Source of the DNA: Catonia carolina
Taxonomy: Eukaryota; Arthropoda; Insecta; Hemiptera; Achilidae
NCBI GenBank assembly: GCA_035578175.1
Contig: JAQMRL010000006.1
Coordinates: 18,325,506-18,389,505, forward strand
DNA length: 64,000 nucleotides
Reading direction: 5' to 3'
Both the position numbers and the translations under genes were made by a program. The notes under the pieces are model-generated. The model did no database searches, had not been told where the DNA came from, and was given only the letters and a program-made list of their open reading frames with translations. Numbering within the stretch: position 1 is the first letter of the stretch; each line of letters begins with the position of its first letter. Below, one piece after another: positions 32,055-42,946 of this stretch.

Positions 32055-32824
32055 AACAGAATATCTCAAGAACGGAACATCGTACGAAGTTGAAACTTGG
32101 AAATTAAGTTAGGTACCACTAGAGGATCCGACACGAACATTTTTATCAAAATCGATCTACCGGCAGTAGTAGTTTATTCATGTAATTTTTCACTTTTTTG
32201 CGATTTTCCAAAAACGCTCCTACAATTTTGTTTTAAAAATCGCCTCATTTACTACCATTGTTATGCTTTACGAGACACGGTAGGTGCCATGTCTGCTGAA
32301 ATTCTTGGGAAGGCTGTTTTCTCTTAGAAAAAAATGGTTTTTTTTTAGACTGCGGCCTTAATATGCAAAGATACGAGGTACAATCAAAGTTGTAGAAAAT
32401 TTAAAAATCTACAACTTTTATTTCAAACGGTTCTTTTTAGAACGCTTAGCGGTAATTTATGATTTTATGGTTTTTTTTTCATGAAAATCTGTAAAAAATT
32501 TGATTATTTAAGATTGCGGCCTCAGTATGCATTTTACGACAAAAGTGTATATAATCAAATCTATTGGAAATAAAAGATCTACAAACTTTTATTTTAAGAA
32601 CTTTTCTCTACAGAGCCTAATTTAGCGTGAAAGAGTGACTTTTCCTATTATTAAGCAAATGTAAGGTTGGTTTTAATTTTGCATCATTCACTCATGATTA
32701 AAATTAGGTTACGTTTTTTGAGGTTAGTTTTTTATTGCTACTGTTTTTTATTAATAATGTTAGGTTATATTGTTCATTGTTGGTAAGAGAAAGTCGTGTG
32801 AGTGTTTTCACACCAGATTTTTTA
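31857..32824 (+). mobile_element. HLE, full length, best model (copy 11)
   Basis: Order of parts: 5' subterminal repeat GTTCTCTTGCC; AAATCGAGTTTTCACC; TTTTAGCGATTGG and a long TG tract (31993-32054); TATCTCAAGAACGGAACATC; TTTATCAAAATCGATCTACC; CTGCTGAAATTCTTGGGAAG; core unit 1 (AAAGTTGTAGAAAATTTAAA, AACGCTTAGCGG); core unit 2 (TTTTACGACAAAAGTGTATA, GAGCCTAATTTAGCGTGAAA); GGTAAGAGAAAGTCGTGTGA; hairpin; CAGATTTTT. No TSD is visible, as expected for rolling-circle elements. Subterminal repeats, an internal microsatellite and a terminal hairpin are the HINE/DINE-1 (helentron) plan; no Rep/helicase is encoded, so it is non-autonomous. The class is inferred from structure only. Confidence 0.8.
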
Positions 32825-33489
32825 TTTATTTTTTGGAATTGTCTCATTGCTGTCTGGTTAGACGTTCTTTTGAAATGCCATTTAATAGAAATCGCACTTG
32901 CTTTTTGCGTCTAAGATAGATACTAATTGTTTTGCAATCTTCTTCACAAATTGATAAATGGTGATATCACCGCGGCAAACTTAAAAGTCATTCCATAACA
33001 CAGGTTTGTAAATGCGTCGTAACTTCGTGGAATAATTTTGATTTGTTGTGAATTCTTTGAAGAAGTGCGGCATCAGGAATTCCTTAGATGGGACTGAAGA
33101 TGATTTATTTTTTGAAATCAACTCAAATTCTTCAAGTAAAATTGACTCGGACCAGGACTGTTTCGTATCATAATACTGTACAAGCAAAAGTTTTTCTATT
33201 TCAGTTAAGCTTGTGAGTAGGCTTATAGGTGTAGGTCAAAAAGGAGTAGCTACTGATATGTAATATTGATCTTTTTCTTATAAAAATTTTTAATATCGAT
33301 CTTTTTAAACCACTGGTTTAGGAAAAAAAATAAAGATTAAATATATATATTTTTTGTCTTTAATTTTTATTACGGTACTGTACATTGAGCTGCACAACTT
33401 CCGTATTTGATATTTAAATGGCGGTGGGGAATTTCACTTTAAGGAGAAGAGGTACCCAGTGGTACATTCTCCGTTTATAACTACGGGTG
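32825..33489. other. Unique AT-rich stretch
   Basis: Nothing recognised; the minus frame at 32981-33187 has no family features. Confidence 0.4.
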
Positions 33490-34195
33490 TTGTCCGTTAT
33501 TCAGACTAAGAGGTCTCTACTCCATTTTCGCTTTAGAAGTCGCACGGTTGGGAAGTTCCTTGTAGCTAGATCACGGGCTAACTGGTTTCGATGGTCATCT
33601 CGTTCGTGAAATTTACTATAGAAGGACGCGATCAGCTCCTTTACTGTCGAAATTTTGAAATCGTCGTAAAGGGTGTTTTATTGCTTACATAAAAAAGAGC
33701 TCCAGAAGCTTAAGAATTTTGATTGAAAGGCCTGGGTCGACTTCAAGTTATTCTTTGCCGCTACTCCAAAATTTGTTTTTTTTTTTTTGGCTGTACGTCT
33801 GACTGTTTTGCAATTGCTGTTAATGCAGACGGTGAGAAGGATGATACATGAAGATAAGTGATGAAAAAATGCCAGACTTGACCGGGAATCGAACCCGGGG
33901 CCCCAGCGTAGAAGCCAGTTGCGCTAACCACTACGCCAACGGGCCGGCCAGAGAGCTAGACGACACCATAAGACCAGATTCGTCTCAAAAGGATTTTGTA
34001 TATTAAAAATTTGTACACAGATGATGCTCCCAAGTTAGTCGCCTGTCAAGCTGTAATCCAAGTTATCGCACCACTCTGGCCTAAGGGATATAAATGTTAT
34101 TCAGCATCACACGTGGACAAGTTTGACGTCGTAAGTTGAACGTAACCGGTGTTGATTTATTTGGATTTACCTTAATATACCAATGGCAAATACAA
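33490..34195 (-). pseudogene. Jockey-type LINE, decayed, split by a SINE (J3)
   Basis: The minus strand before the SINE reads WYIKVNPNKSTPVTFNLRRQ, TCPRVMLNNIYIP, then LGLQLDRRLTWEHHL and KILLRRIWSYGVV. After the SINE it reads GVAAKNNLKSTQAFQSKFLS, LYDDFKISTVKELIASFYSK, FHERDDHRNQLARDLATRNF and VRLLKRKWSRDLLV with a stop. These are ordered Jockey-clade reverse transcriptase blocks after the catalytic region. A deletion of roughly 45 codons lies between LTWEHHL and KILLRR, and stops and frameshifts occur. The final part is open, so it may have come from a rather complete copy. Confidence 0.85.
33776..33952 (-). mobile_element. SINE head beta, tail I (in J3)
   Basis: Minus strand: GGCCGGCCCGTTGGCGTAGT, GGTTAGCGCAACTGGCTTCT (A-box region), CCGGGTTCGATTCCCGGTCA (B box), GGCATTTTTTCATCACTTAT, tail I CACCGTCTGCATTAACAGCA and an A run. 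Best preserved beta copy. It separates two halves of a Jockey pseudogene. TSD not clear. Confidence 0.9.
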
Positions 34196-35158
34196 TAAGT
34201 AAAATTTTTTATTAATTGAAGATTAACAAGAAATGTATATTCTTAAATTTTTATACATTCCTTCACAGTTAAATGACAAATTAAAAAAAGTCTTGCTTAC
34301 CGCGGTTTCATTTAGCGTAGTAAATTTTCGGGAATCACGTTAAATGAATCATATTTTGTGTTCGTCATAGAGAATTAGGCCTAATATTAATTTAATTATT
34401 ATTTAATATATTTTTAAAAATTCAAAACTGATACGCTACTAATAGGCTATTACAATAAATCATTTTCAATAACATAGACCATAAGTTCGTATAATATGTT
34501 ATGAAATCCTTTTGATCATGGGGTTAAAATGGCCCACCCACATTTCATTTGATCCAGCAGGCCGTGGTACAACGTATCGTTGGTATATTAACGGTTTTAA
34601 TATCACCCGACTGAGTATTTACGGTTAATATAGATATTCAACTAGCGTACCCTTAACCCTTAAATACAACCAACTTGGGAACACTTAGGTTATTAACTTA
34701 ATTTGTGATCGTTTAAAGTGTTTTAATTAACTTGCTTAATATATCAGATGTTACATGTTTTTTTAAAATTGTTATTAACTCTAAAACCAAACGAGAATTT
34801 ATTTTAACCATTAAAACATGTAATATTCCACCTTGGGTGGTTATTGAAATCACGTATAATAATATTATTCGTTCTGAAATTTATGAAAGATAGTACTCGA
34901 TTAATAAATAAGTCAGCTTTACGTTACTTAACCTTTGTTTAATTCCTCATGAATATTAGTAATTAATTGTTCTTGATTAATTTATAAATTCAAGTAAATG
35001 TATAAATACACGTTAAATAATAATAATAATAATAATCGATTTTGTTAGGCCTTTGGCCATTCACATAAAAAATACACAGTTTACTCTTAAAAGTTCTAGG
35101 ACTAAAGTTAAGTTAAAAAAGTTATTCTTCTTAATAAATTAACATTTAAAAATATATT
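34196..35158. other. Unique AT-rich stretch with (AAT)n
   Basis: An AAT microsatellite lies at about 35018-35036. Otherwise nothing recognised. Confidence 0.45.
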
Positions 35159-36031
35159 AAAAAATTGGTGTGAAACACTCACACAACTTTCTCTTGCCAA
35201 TGCAAATAATTAACAACAAACCTAATTTTCATCACGAGTGAAAGACGCAAAATGAAAATTAACTTCAGTTTGCCTTAAAAATACGGAAAATCACTCCTTC
35301 ACGCTAAACTAGACTCTGTAGAGAAAAACGCTTTAAATAAAAATTGTAGATCTTTTAATTTCCTGTAAATTTGATTATATACTTTTTTGTCGTAAAATGC
35401 ATAATAAGGCTGAAATCTTTAAAAAATCGTTTACACGATTTCGTGAGAGAAAAACAGAAAATCGCTAATTACCGCTAAACTAAGCGTTATATAAAAAAAT
35501 GTTTAAATAAAAGTTGTAAAATTTTTAATTCTCTACAACTTTTACTAGATACATTCTTGCGCTAAAATGAACAGGCTATTAAAGTCGCAATTTTAAAAAA
35601 ATAATTTTTTTGCGTGAAAACAGTCTTTCGAATAATTTCAGCAGACATGACGCCTACCTTATCTTGTAGAGAATAAAAAATTTAGTAAATGAAGCGATTT
35701 TTAAAAAAATCGTAGGAGCCGTTTTTGAGAAAATCGCAAAAAAGTAAAAAATTACACGAATAAACTACTAGGCCTACTTCCGGTTGACCGATTTTGCTGA
35801 AAATGTTTGTGTCGGGTTCTCTAGTAGTATCTCACTTAAGTTTCAAGTTCGTATACAATGTTCCGTTCTTGAGATATTTTGTTCACACACACACACACAC
35901 ACACACAGACCAATCGCTAAAAACATGTTTTTTTGGGTTCAGGGGGTCCGAAAACGTGTAGATTCGGTGAAAAATCGACATGAAACAATACTTTCCTTCC
36001 TATATATTCAAAAAGGCAAGATTAAGTAAAA
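35159..36031 (-). mobile_element. HLE, near full length (copy 12)
   Basis: Hairpin side TTGGTGTGAAACACTCACAC, both core units, an AC tract at 35884-35908 and the 5' end AAGGCAAGATTAAGTAAAA. Confidence 0.9.
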
Positions 36032-36464
36032 GTATGAAAATAATTAACGAACAAATTTCTAATTATTGTAATGTTAATTGGTTAAAATACCATTTATTTA
36101 AAATTAAATTATTTAAACTTTACATTTTTATGTAGGCCTATCATATATGTTGTGATCACAAACATTCAATCTCAACTTTTACTTAAATTTCATGATCCAT
36201 GCAAGCCAACAACTTTTTTTTTGAACGATATTCAACAATTTATGTATTTTTTTATTGCTTTAACAAAATTCAAATTTACTGTGACTAGTTATTTTCCTGA
36301 GACTGATCACTGCAGCCACATGGTATCTAACCATGTTTTTTGACAATAGTTTAATTAACTAATTGTTGACAACGATCTAATTGTGAAAAAATAAAATATT
36401 TAGTACAGAAGAAAATTTAAAAAAACTTTTATTTTGTAACTAAAAACTAACACAGTGTAGATAT
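36032..36464. other. Unique AT-rich stretch
   Basis: Nothing recognised. Confidence 0.4.
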
Positions 36465-37150
36465 TTTTACGTTATGAGAATTATTCAATAAATGACCATA
36501 ACAGACATAACCATAACAGATATGACCATAACAGGCTGGAGGAGTGTAAAATTATTTACACTCAATCTGTTCGTTGCAGGGTTAAAATAAATAGTTCTGT
36601 TTCTTATCACATGGTCAGTCAATTAAATAACTGAATCATTTAAGAACAGAAGAGGTAGAGGTGTAAAAGACACTAATCAGAGTTATCTTCTCTGAAAGTA
36701 ATGAATTTCATTGTACAGCCAGACCCTGTGATGAATGAAGTGAAGGTGTCATTTACAGAGTGGAAAATATGTGCTTTTCAGAGGGCCCGGCATGCTGATA
36801 AGCGTACTTTTCCACTCAGTGAGGAAGGCAATGGTAAACCACCTCACTCCTCGTTTTACTTAGTAAAACCTCTACAGGTTCAAACCAGCTTTTCGGCTGT
36901 TGACCTAAACAACAACAAATGAGCATATAAACAGGAAAACTATCGCAAAGAGAAAAGTAAAAACTAACCAAAGAACAGTTATTTTAAAACTTGGAAAAGT
37001 TTCTAAAGTTCTTGCTGGTAGATCGATAGGATATGATACTTAAGTTTATGTTTTAATAGATGTGGTGACATAAAACTGTGTATATGAGATAGAAGTACGT
37101 TAACGAACCGCTACTCATGATTGAGAAATTACTTTTGAAAAATGTACTTT
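36465..37150 (-). repeat. P repeat (copy 2), interrupted by B
   Basis: The parts 36465-36489 and 36923-37150 match the reverse complement of 20790-21060 continuously (AATTATTCAATAAATGAGCAT is restored at the join). The B copy is therefore a later insertion. Confidence 0.75.
36496..36916 (+). mobile_element. B retroposon (copy 6)
   Basis: A 6-bp TSD, AAATGA, lies at 36490-36495 and 36917-36922. The 5' end has a short duplication around CCATAACAGA. The frame from 36701 reads MNFIVQPDPVMNEVKVSF and SEEGNGKPPHSSFYLVKP. Confidence 0.9.
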
Positions 37151-37578
37151 TTGGCTTTGTTTTTTTAATTTGTCCAGCATTATAAAACAATGATTAGGTA
37201 TTGAGTATTGATGAAATTGAGTGTTGTCAGAGCAGTACTTTTTGTAAGTATACTTGAAATTTCTTTACTTAAATTGTACTCAAAGTTTTACAAAAAGTTA
37301 TTTTCTACAAAAAGTTATTCAACAGGATTCTTTACATTTGTTTTTTATATGTATACTTCATAATCTTTGTAATTTCTTATGGAAGTTAATATTTCATGTC
37401 ACCGATATTGATGTACCTAAGTATAAGATATTCTACTGATGATGCTAGTAAATATAAATTTTTTCTAATATTTCTTGTCGTAATGGAAATTACACAAAAT
37501 GTTATAAGTATATACACCAAGTCGTACTGTCGTTATAGCTCTACTTACTTGTGTCTTAATGAATGTACTTAGAACTTA
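37151..37578. other. Unique AT-rich stretch
   Basis: Nothing recognised. Confidence 0.4.
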
Positions 37579-37949
37579 GATTCTGTTATTTTTTTTCACG
37601 AAAATGTGTAAAAAAAACTATTTTTTAAAATATTTCAGTCTTAGTATGCATTTTCGACAAAAGTGTATATAATCAAAATTTATAGGAAATTAAAAGTTCT
37701 ACAACTTTTATTTGGAACATTTTTCTCTACAGAGCCTAGTTTAGCGTGATTAAGTAATTTTCCGTATTTTTAAGCCAAACTGAGGTTGCTTTTCATTTTG
37801 CGTCTTTCACTCATGTTAAAAATAAGGTTATGTTTTTGAGGTTAGTTTTTTGTTTATTGCTAATGTTTTATTACTAATGTTAGGTTATACTGTTCATTAT
37901 TTGCATTGACAAGAGAAAGTCGTGTGAGTGTTTCACACCAGATTTTTTA
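37579..37949 (+). mobile_element. HLE, 5'-truncated (copy 13)
   Basis: Starts within core unit 1 at GATTCTGTTATTTTTTTTCA and continues to GACAAGAGAAAGTCGTGTGA and the perfect hairpin GTGTGAGTGTTTCACAC. Confidence 0.9.
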
Positions 37950-38530
37950 TAATTTAATTTGGGATTTTTGTTAATAAAAATACCCTTGTTATATGTGATT
38001 TCCTTTGGGAAGAGCTAATCTATTGAAATTTGGTCACTGCACGCATTCCAAGACAAAAACCCATATATTGTTTAACATGTTGTGAATTTATTTAAGATAT
38101 AGTACCAAAAAGCTTTAGTTTCTTGGATACAAAACATAACTTTATGATTATAGTAATGTAAAACATTTAAGTACAGCAATATAAAGTAAGATAGAAACTA
38201 CATCTCTCTAAACTTAAACTAAACTAACTTAACTGCTATTAAATTGTTATTTAACATAAACGTCAAATTTTGCCCGTCACGTATTATAAAACGAAACATT
38301 AATTTTCGCTGACAAGTCATTGTGTCTATATCTTATTTGACCTCGGATCGAAACTTTCTAAATTTTGATAATTTAACTTTGCTTCGTAAATGTAGGCTAC
38401 ATATGAAATTAAAGTGGATTTTTGATAACTCTATTAGTTATGTAAAATGAATTATAGGTTTGCAAATATTTTAGCCTATTTATTTCTCCACTTGTTATAT
38501 CCTTTTAAATTTTTATTTTATTTTCTTACA
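37950..38530. other. Unique AT-rich stretch
   Basis: Nothing recognised. Confidence 0.4.
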
Positions 38531-38968
38531 CTACAATAAGTTATCTCCTCTGAGAGTAATTTCATTATATAGCCAGACCCTGAGGTGAATGAAGTGGAGG
38601 TGTCATTTGTAGGGTGAAAAGTAGATGTTTTTCAGAGGGCCTGGTGTGCTGATAAGCATACTTGTCCACTCAGTGAGGAAGGTAATTGTAAACCACTTCA
38701 CTCCTCGTTTTACTTAGTAAACCCTCTTGAGCAGTGATTCTCAAACTTTTTTGCTCCGCGACCTCCAAATAGTAAAAATAAATAAAATAAATATTTCACG
38801 ACCCCCCCCCCCCCCCATTAATAACAATAAGTCTTACTATTAATAATTGAATTTTGACTGAATAATTTCAGGTAAAATACACATTTAATTAAATACATTT
38901 ATAATTTTATTAAGTACATTTTATAATTTTAAATGTAAAATGTTTTTTTTGTAATATTATTTAATCAA

Positions 38969-39410
38969 CTGCCCATAACAGACAGGTTGAGTGTCAAGTT
39001 GTTTACACTCAATCTGTTCATTGCAAAGCTAAAATGAATAGTTCTGTTTCTTACCACATGGTCAGCCAATTAAATGACAATCATTTATGAATAGTTCTGT
39101 TTCTTACCACATGGTCAGCCAATTAAATGACAATCATTTAAGAACAGAAGAGGTAGAGTTGTAAAAGACACTAATCAGTGTTATCTCCTCTGAAAGTAAT
39201 GAATTTCATTACACAGCCAGACCCTTTGGTGAATGAAGTGAAAGTGTCTTTTGTAGAGTGGAAAATATGTGCTTTTCAGAGGGCCCGGCATGCTGATAAT
39301 CGTACTTTTCCACAGAGTGAGGAAGGCAGTTGTAAAACACCTCACTCTTCCTTTTACTAAGCAGAACCTCAACAGGTTCAAACCAGCCTTTCGGTGATGA
39401 CTTAAACAAC
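38969..39410 (+). mobile_element. B retroposon in the hAT (copy 8)
   Basis: AATCAA lies at 38963-38968 and 39411-39416. About 52 bp beginning GAATAGTTCTGTTTCTTACC are tandemly doubled near 39030-39140, making this copy longer. The conserved frame has changes but is open to SSFY at 39360. Confidence 0.85.
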
Positions 39411-39509
39411 AATCAAAGCACTAATTTTACGTCTTAAAGAAAATGCAGACAGTAAAAAAAATGGAATACAACTATTGTTATTATTTTATATTGCTGCGTT
39501 TATGAATAT

Positions 39510-39689
39510 GCAAATTTAGTCACTGAAGCATTGAAAATATTAATACGTTTTTCCACGTCTTATCTCTGTGAAAAGGGGTTTTCCTCTACGGTTTTTTTAA
39601 AACCTAAATATAGGAATCGTATGTTATCGAGAACAAATTTTCTTTTTCTAGTTTCTAACGAAGATCCACGTGTGAAGAAAATTGATTAA
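39510..39689 (+). pseudogene. hAT transposase C-terminal remnant
   Basis: A 59-codon open stretch reads ANLVTEALKILIRFSTSYLC, EKGFSSTVFLKPKYRNRML and VSNEDPRVKKID with a stop. F-S-T-S-Y-L-C-E-x-G-F-S followed by K-x-K-Y-R-N-R is the hallmark of the hAT C-terminal dimerisation domain, as in ZBED5-like and hAT transposases. It is the only coding part left between two B insertions; the RNase H-like catalytic domain is not seen. It lies in the plus orientation inside the 38732-40221 element, near that element's right end, as expected for the C-terminus. Confidence 0.85.
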
Positions 39690-39754
39690 TTGATTTTTCT
39701 CATTAAATGATTTCATAATTCTTTCGCGACCCCATAATAATATATTAATGTCAT

Positions 39755-40147
39755 GTTGTTTAGGTCAACAGCCGAAAGGCTGGTTTGAACCTGTAGAGGC
39801 TTAACTAAGTAAAACGAGGAGTGATGTGGTTTACCTTTGCCTTCCTCACTGAGTGGAAAAGTACGCTTATCAGCATGCCGGGCCCTCTGAAAAGCACATA
39901 TTTTCCACTCTGTAAATGACAACTTCACTTCATTCACCACAGGGTCTGGCTGTACAATGAAATTCATTACATTCAGAGAAGATAACTCTGATTAGTGTCT
40001 TTTACACCTCTACCTCTTCTGTTCTTAAATGATTCAGTCATTTAATTGCCTGACCATGTGATAAGAAACAGAACTATTTTTTTTAGCCCTGCAACTAACA
40101 GATTGAGTGTAAATAATTTGACACTCCATCTGTCTGTTATGGGCAAC
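39755..40147 (-). mobile_element. B retroposon in the hAT (copy 9)
   Basis: A perfect 21-bp TSD (ATAATAATATATTAATGTCA plus T) lies at 39734-39754 and 40148-40168, the longest in the window. Full length; minus frame from 39967 reads MNFIVQPDPVVNEVKLSF. Confidence 0.95.
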
Positions 40148-40279
40148 ATAATAATATATTAATGTCATAATATATAATATTACCCCCATGGGGGTCGCGA
40201 CCCCCAGGTTGAGAATCACTGCTCTCTGGAGGTTCAAACCAGGCTTTCGGCTGGTGACCTAAACAACAACTATAATAAG

Positions 40280-40700
40280 AAAAAAACCTGGTGTAAAAAC
40301 TCACACCACTCTCTCTTGCCAAAATAAATCATGAAAAATATAATCGTATAAATTGTAATGATGCATATGTGAATGTAGAAAAATAACAGAAACTTCTGTA
40401 GAACTTAAATATACGTAAAATCACTAATTGACGCTGAACTAAGCGTTGTAGAAAAAAATGTTTGAACTAAAAGTTGTAGGTTTTTTAATCTCTTACAACG
40501 TTAATTAAATAAAGGCCTATTTACTTTTCCCCTTAAACGCATAATAAGGCCGCAATTTAAGAAAACCGTTTTTACCACGGAAGCCCAGCTTTCCGTAAAG
40601 TTTCAGTAGGCCCTATCGTGTAGAGAACATATAAATAAGGCGATTTTAAAGAAAATCGTAGGAAATGTTTTTGAGAAAATCACAAAAAAGAAAAATTGTT
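40280..40700 (-). mobile_element. HLE, 5'-truncated (copy 14)
   Basis: Hairpin side CTGGTGTAAAAACTCACACC, diverged subtype core (CTAATTGACGCTGAACTAAG), ending in AAAATCACAAAAAAGAAAAA. It follows the TSD of B copy 7. Confidence 0.8.
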
Positions 40701-41499
40701 AAGCGGCCAGGGGATTTTTAAATTACTCGCGGAAATCAAAGAAACCCCGGAAAAAGTACGGGGATATACTGTAAAAAACTGGATTGTTAAAAAAACAAAG
40801 AGATTGTTAGCGGGACAACTGATAAATAATCGTTACCGAATGTACCCTTATTGGTGTCTCTCAAGAATTGTTTTTAAAACTCTTTTATAAATTTTTAATA
40901 AAATTTATGAAACGTCGAATAGAAAATTAGTTAGTCTTACAAAATAATATTAAAATGGTTTTTATGATACGGTAATTTTTCAATAAATAATTTAGAAAGA
41001 TAAAGAAAAAACAGTGTGGAAAGGTATCGCAATAAAACAATAAAAATTAAAACTTTTCCGTTTGTTTTCAACAGTTAGATAGAAAATAAAACTAGAAAAT
41101 TTTAGCGTCATCTGACAATTGTTAAAGTAATTTAGGTTAAAAATATTACCAAGTTTATTGGAAGAATAACCGCTTTTCTGATATAGATCTTTACAATAAT
41201 AAAAATGTAAGCTTGTGTGTGAGATATACGTAATGGAGAAAGTTTCCGCAATTGAAGTTTCTTCATTAAAAAACCGATCAAAAAGAACTAACGACATCAG
41301 ATTCAACGACCGCCGTTTGTGTACGGCATATTTCTGTCTACGATTTAATAGATGACTTCTTGTTTTTGTAGAAGACTTGTGGCGAATCAATTTTTTTCTC
41401 TTCATGTTAAAGTAGTATTATTCTTAACAGTTGACTGATTTTCGTTTGAAAAAATATAAAATACGTTCATTAATTTATCTAGTGTTGTTATTTGATATA
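40701..41499. other. Unique stretch with an unassigned 137-codon frame
   Basis: A minus-strand frame of 137 codons at 40992-41405 is the longest unassigned one. Its product is rich in S, F, L and K and shows no motif that I know. Codon content follows the AT bias. I treat it as chance. Confidence 0.4.
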
Positions 41500-41625
41500 C
41501 CGGGTGAGCATAAAGTCTTGCCCTGATTATAAAAATTTATTGCAGAATAACTGTTTGACATAATAATTTAAATTTTATGCTGTTACATAGGTTAGTGTTA
41601 ATAGTTTTTTTTAAGATTACTTACA

Positions 41626-42042
41626 TTAGTAAACTTCAACGTGTGCCCCCTTGGTAGCTCGGAGAATGTCGAAGCGGTATTCCAGTTCCCGCCAGGTGTT
41701 TTGTAACATGTGTTCTGTCACAGTACCCACAGCAGCTTGTATCCTAGCCTTCAGTTCGTCAACGTCAGCAACTGGTGTGGCGAAGACTCTATCCTTGATA
41801 TAGCCCCAGAAAAAAAAGTCAAGGGGAGTAATGTCTGGAGAGCGGGGTGACCAGGGTGTTGGACCATCCCTTTCAATCCACCGATCCGGAAATGTTTCAT
41901 CCAGGAAATTACGCACTATCAAAGCCCAGTGGGGCGTTGCCCCATCTTGCTGGAAAATTATCCATGGTTGATATTCTTCTAACTGTGGTGCAATGAACTG
42001 TTGCAAAACATCTAAGTAAATGTTAGCGTTAATGGTGTTTTC
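41626..42042 (-). pseudogene. Transposase C-terminal half, left arm
   Basis: Minus strand reads TINANIYLDVLQQFIAPQLE, WIIFQQDGATPHW, VRNFLDETFPDRW, RSPDITPLDFFFWGYIKDRV and WRELEYRFDILRATKGAHVE then a stop. QDGATPHW carries the second catalytic Asp and TPLDFFFWG the third. I count 41 residues between them, a DD41D-type spacing rather than DD34D. The first Asp and the DNA-binding domain are missing. The frame is open through this half. Confidence 0.85.
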
Positions 42043-42100
42043 GTGATGTTTGGTGCGGCCTCATGCATAATAAGGTTTTCGGGCCGTTTTTCTTCACGGA

Positions 42101-42515
42101 AAACACCATTAACGCTAACATTTACTTAGATGTTTTGTAACAGTTCATTGCACCACAGTTAGAAGAATATCAACCATGGATAATTTTCCAGCAAGATGGG
42201 GCACCGCCCCACTGGGCTTTGATAGTGCGTAATTTCCTGGATGAAACATTTCCGGATCGGTGGATTGGAAGGGATGGTCCAACACCCTGGCCACCCCGCT
42301 CTCCAGACATTACTCCCCTTGACTTTTTTTTCTGGGGCTATATCAAGGATAGAGTCTTCGCCACACCAGTTGCTGACGTTGACGAACTGAAGGCTAGGAT
42401 ACAAGCTGCTGTGGGCACTGTGACAGAACACATGTTACAAAACACCTGGCGGGAACTGGAATACCGCTTCGACATTCTCCGAGCTACCAGGGGGGCACAC
42501 GTTGAAGTTTACTAA
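42101..42515 (+). pseudogene. Transposase C-terminal half, right arm
   Basis: This is the mirror of the left arm. The same blocks occur (INANIYLDVL, QDGAPPHWALIVRNFLD, RSPDITPLDFFFWGYIKDRV, RATRGAHVE then a stop) with a few substitutions (E to G, S to P, K to R, T to P). A stop, TAA at 42138-42140, replaces the Gln codon found in the left arm. Transcription across both arms would give a long RNA hairpin. Confidence 0.85.
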
Positions 42516-42641
42516 TGTAAGTAATCTTAAAAAAAACTATTAACACTAACCTATGTAACAGCATAAAATTTAAATTATTATGTCAAACAGTTATTCTGCA
42601 ATGAATTTTTATAATCAGGGCAAGACTTTATGCTCACCCGG

Positions 42642-42936
42642 TACATCTATAGCACGTCGGGTCGTTATTAGAAAAATTTAGTTTTTTATTTTATTTTATT
42701 AACACAAAGTGACAAAAAACGTATGTTAACTGTATGTAACATCATTAAGCTACAAATAAAACTTTTATTTATCCTTTTATGATTCTTAAATTATATATTA
42801 TTATAACAGTAAATAGAAACAATAATTATTATTTTTCTAATGAATTACAAAAAAGTTTATTAAATTTCAAGTTTTAATTTTTTTTAAATAATTAAAATTA
42901 TTTCTGTTGAATTTATTAATATTAAATGACGATATT
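42642..42936. other. AT-rich spacer
   Basis: Nothing recognised between the palindromic element and the B copy. Confidence 0.4.
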
Positions 42937-42946
42937 AAATATTTAT

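Larger units (their letters stand above)
38732..40221. mobile_element. hAT-type DNA transposon, decayed
   Basis: Ends are CAGTGATTCTCAAACTTTTT (38732) and, inverted, CAGTGATTCTCAACCTGGGG (from 40221), typical hAT terminal inverted repeats starting with CAG. CGCGACC follows on both sides. The flanking 8 bp are CTCTTGAG and CTCTCTGG, a diverged 8-bp duplication, the size made by hAT transposases. It holds a transposase remnant and two B retroposons. A run of 15 C sits near 38803. Dead: most of the transposase is gone. Confidence 0.85.
38541..40269 (+). mobile_element. B retroposon split by a hAT element (copy 7)
   Basis: The parts 38541-38731 and 40222-40269 form one 5'-truncated B ending in GGCTGGTGACCTAAACAACA. 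TSD CTACAATAAG (38531-38540) and CTATAATAAG (40270-40279) flank the pair, showing that they were once joined. Confidence 0.85.
41500..42641. mobile_element. Palindromic Tc1/mariner derivative
   Basis: The element begins CCGGGTGAGCATAAAGTCTT and ends with its reverse complement, with a TA on each side (41498-41499 and 42642-42643), the Tc1/mariner target. The terminal repeat extends over the whole arm: 41500-42042 and 42099-42641 are inverted copies, differing at only a few sites, around a loop of about 56 bp. Each arm holds the C-terminal half of the same transposase. The N-terminal half (DNA-binding region, first catalytic Asp) is absent, so it is non-autonomous. Near identity of the arms points to a recent or gene-converted structure. 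Confidence 0.9.

Noticed and set aside
33776..33952. Possible tRNA gene
   Set aside because: Same reason: SINE head beta followed by tail I and an A run.
40992..41405. 137-codon minus frame, longest unassigned one
   Set aside because: No recognisable motif, composition follows the AT bias, no start context or splice support. Likely chance.
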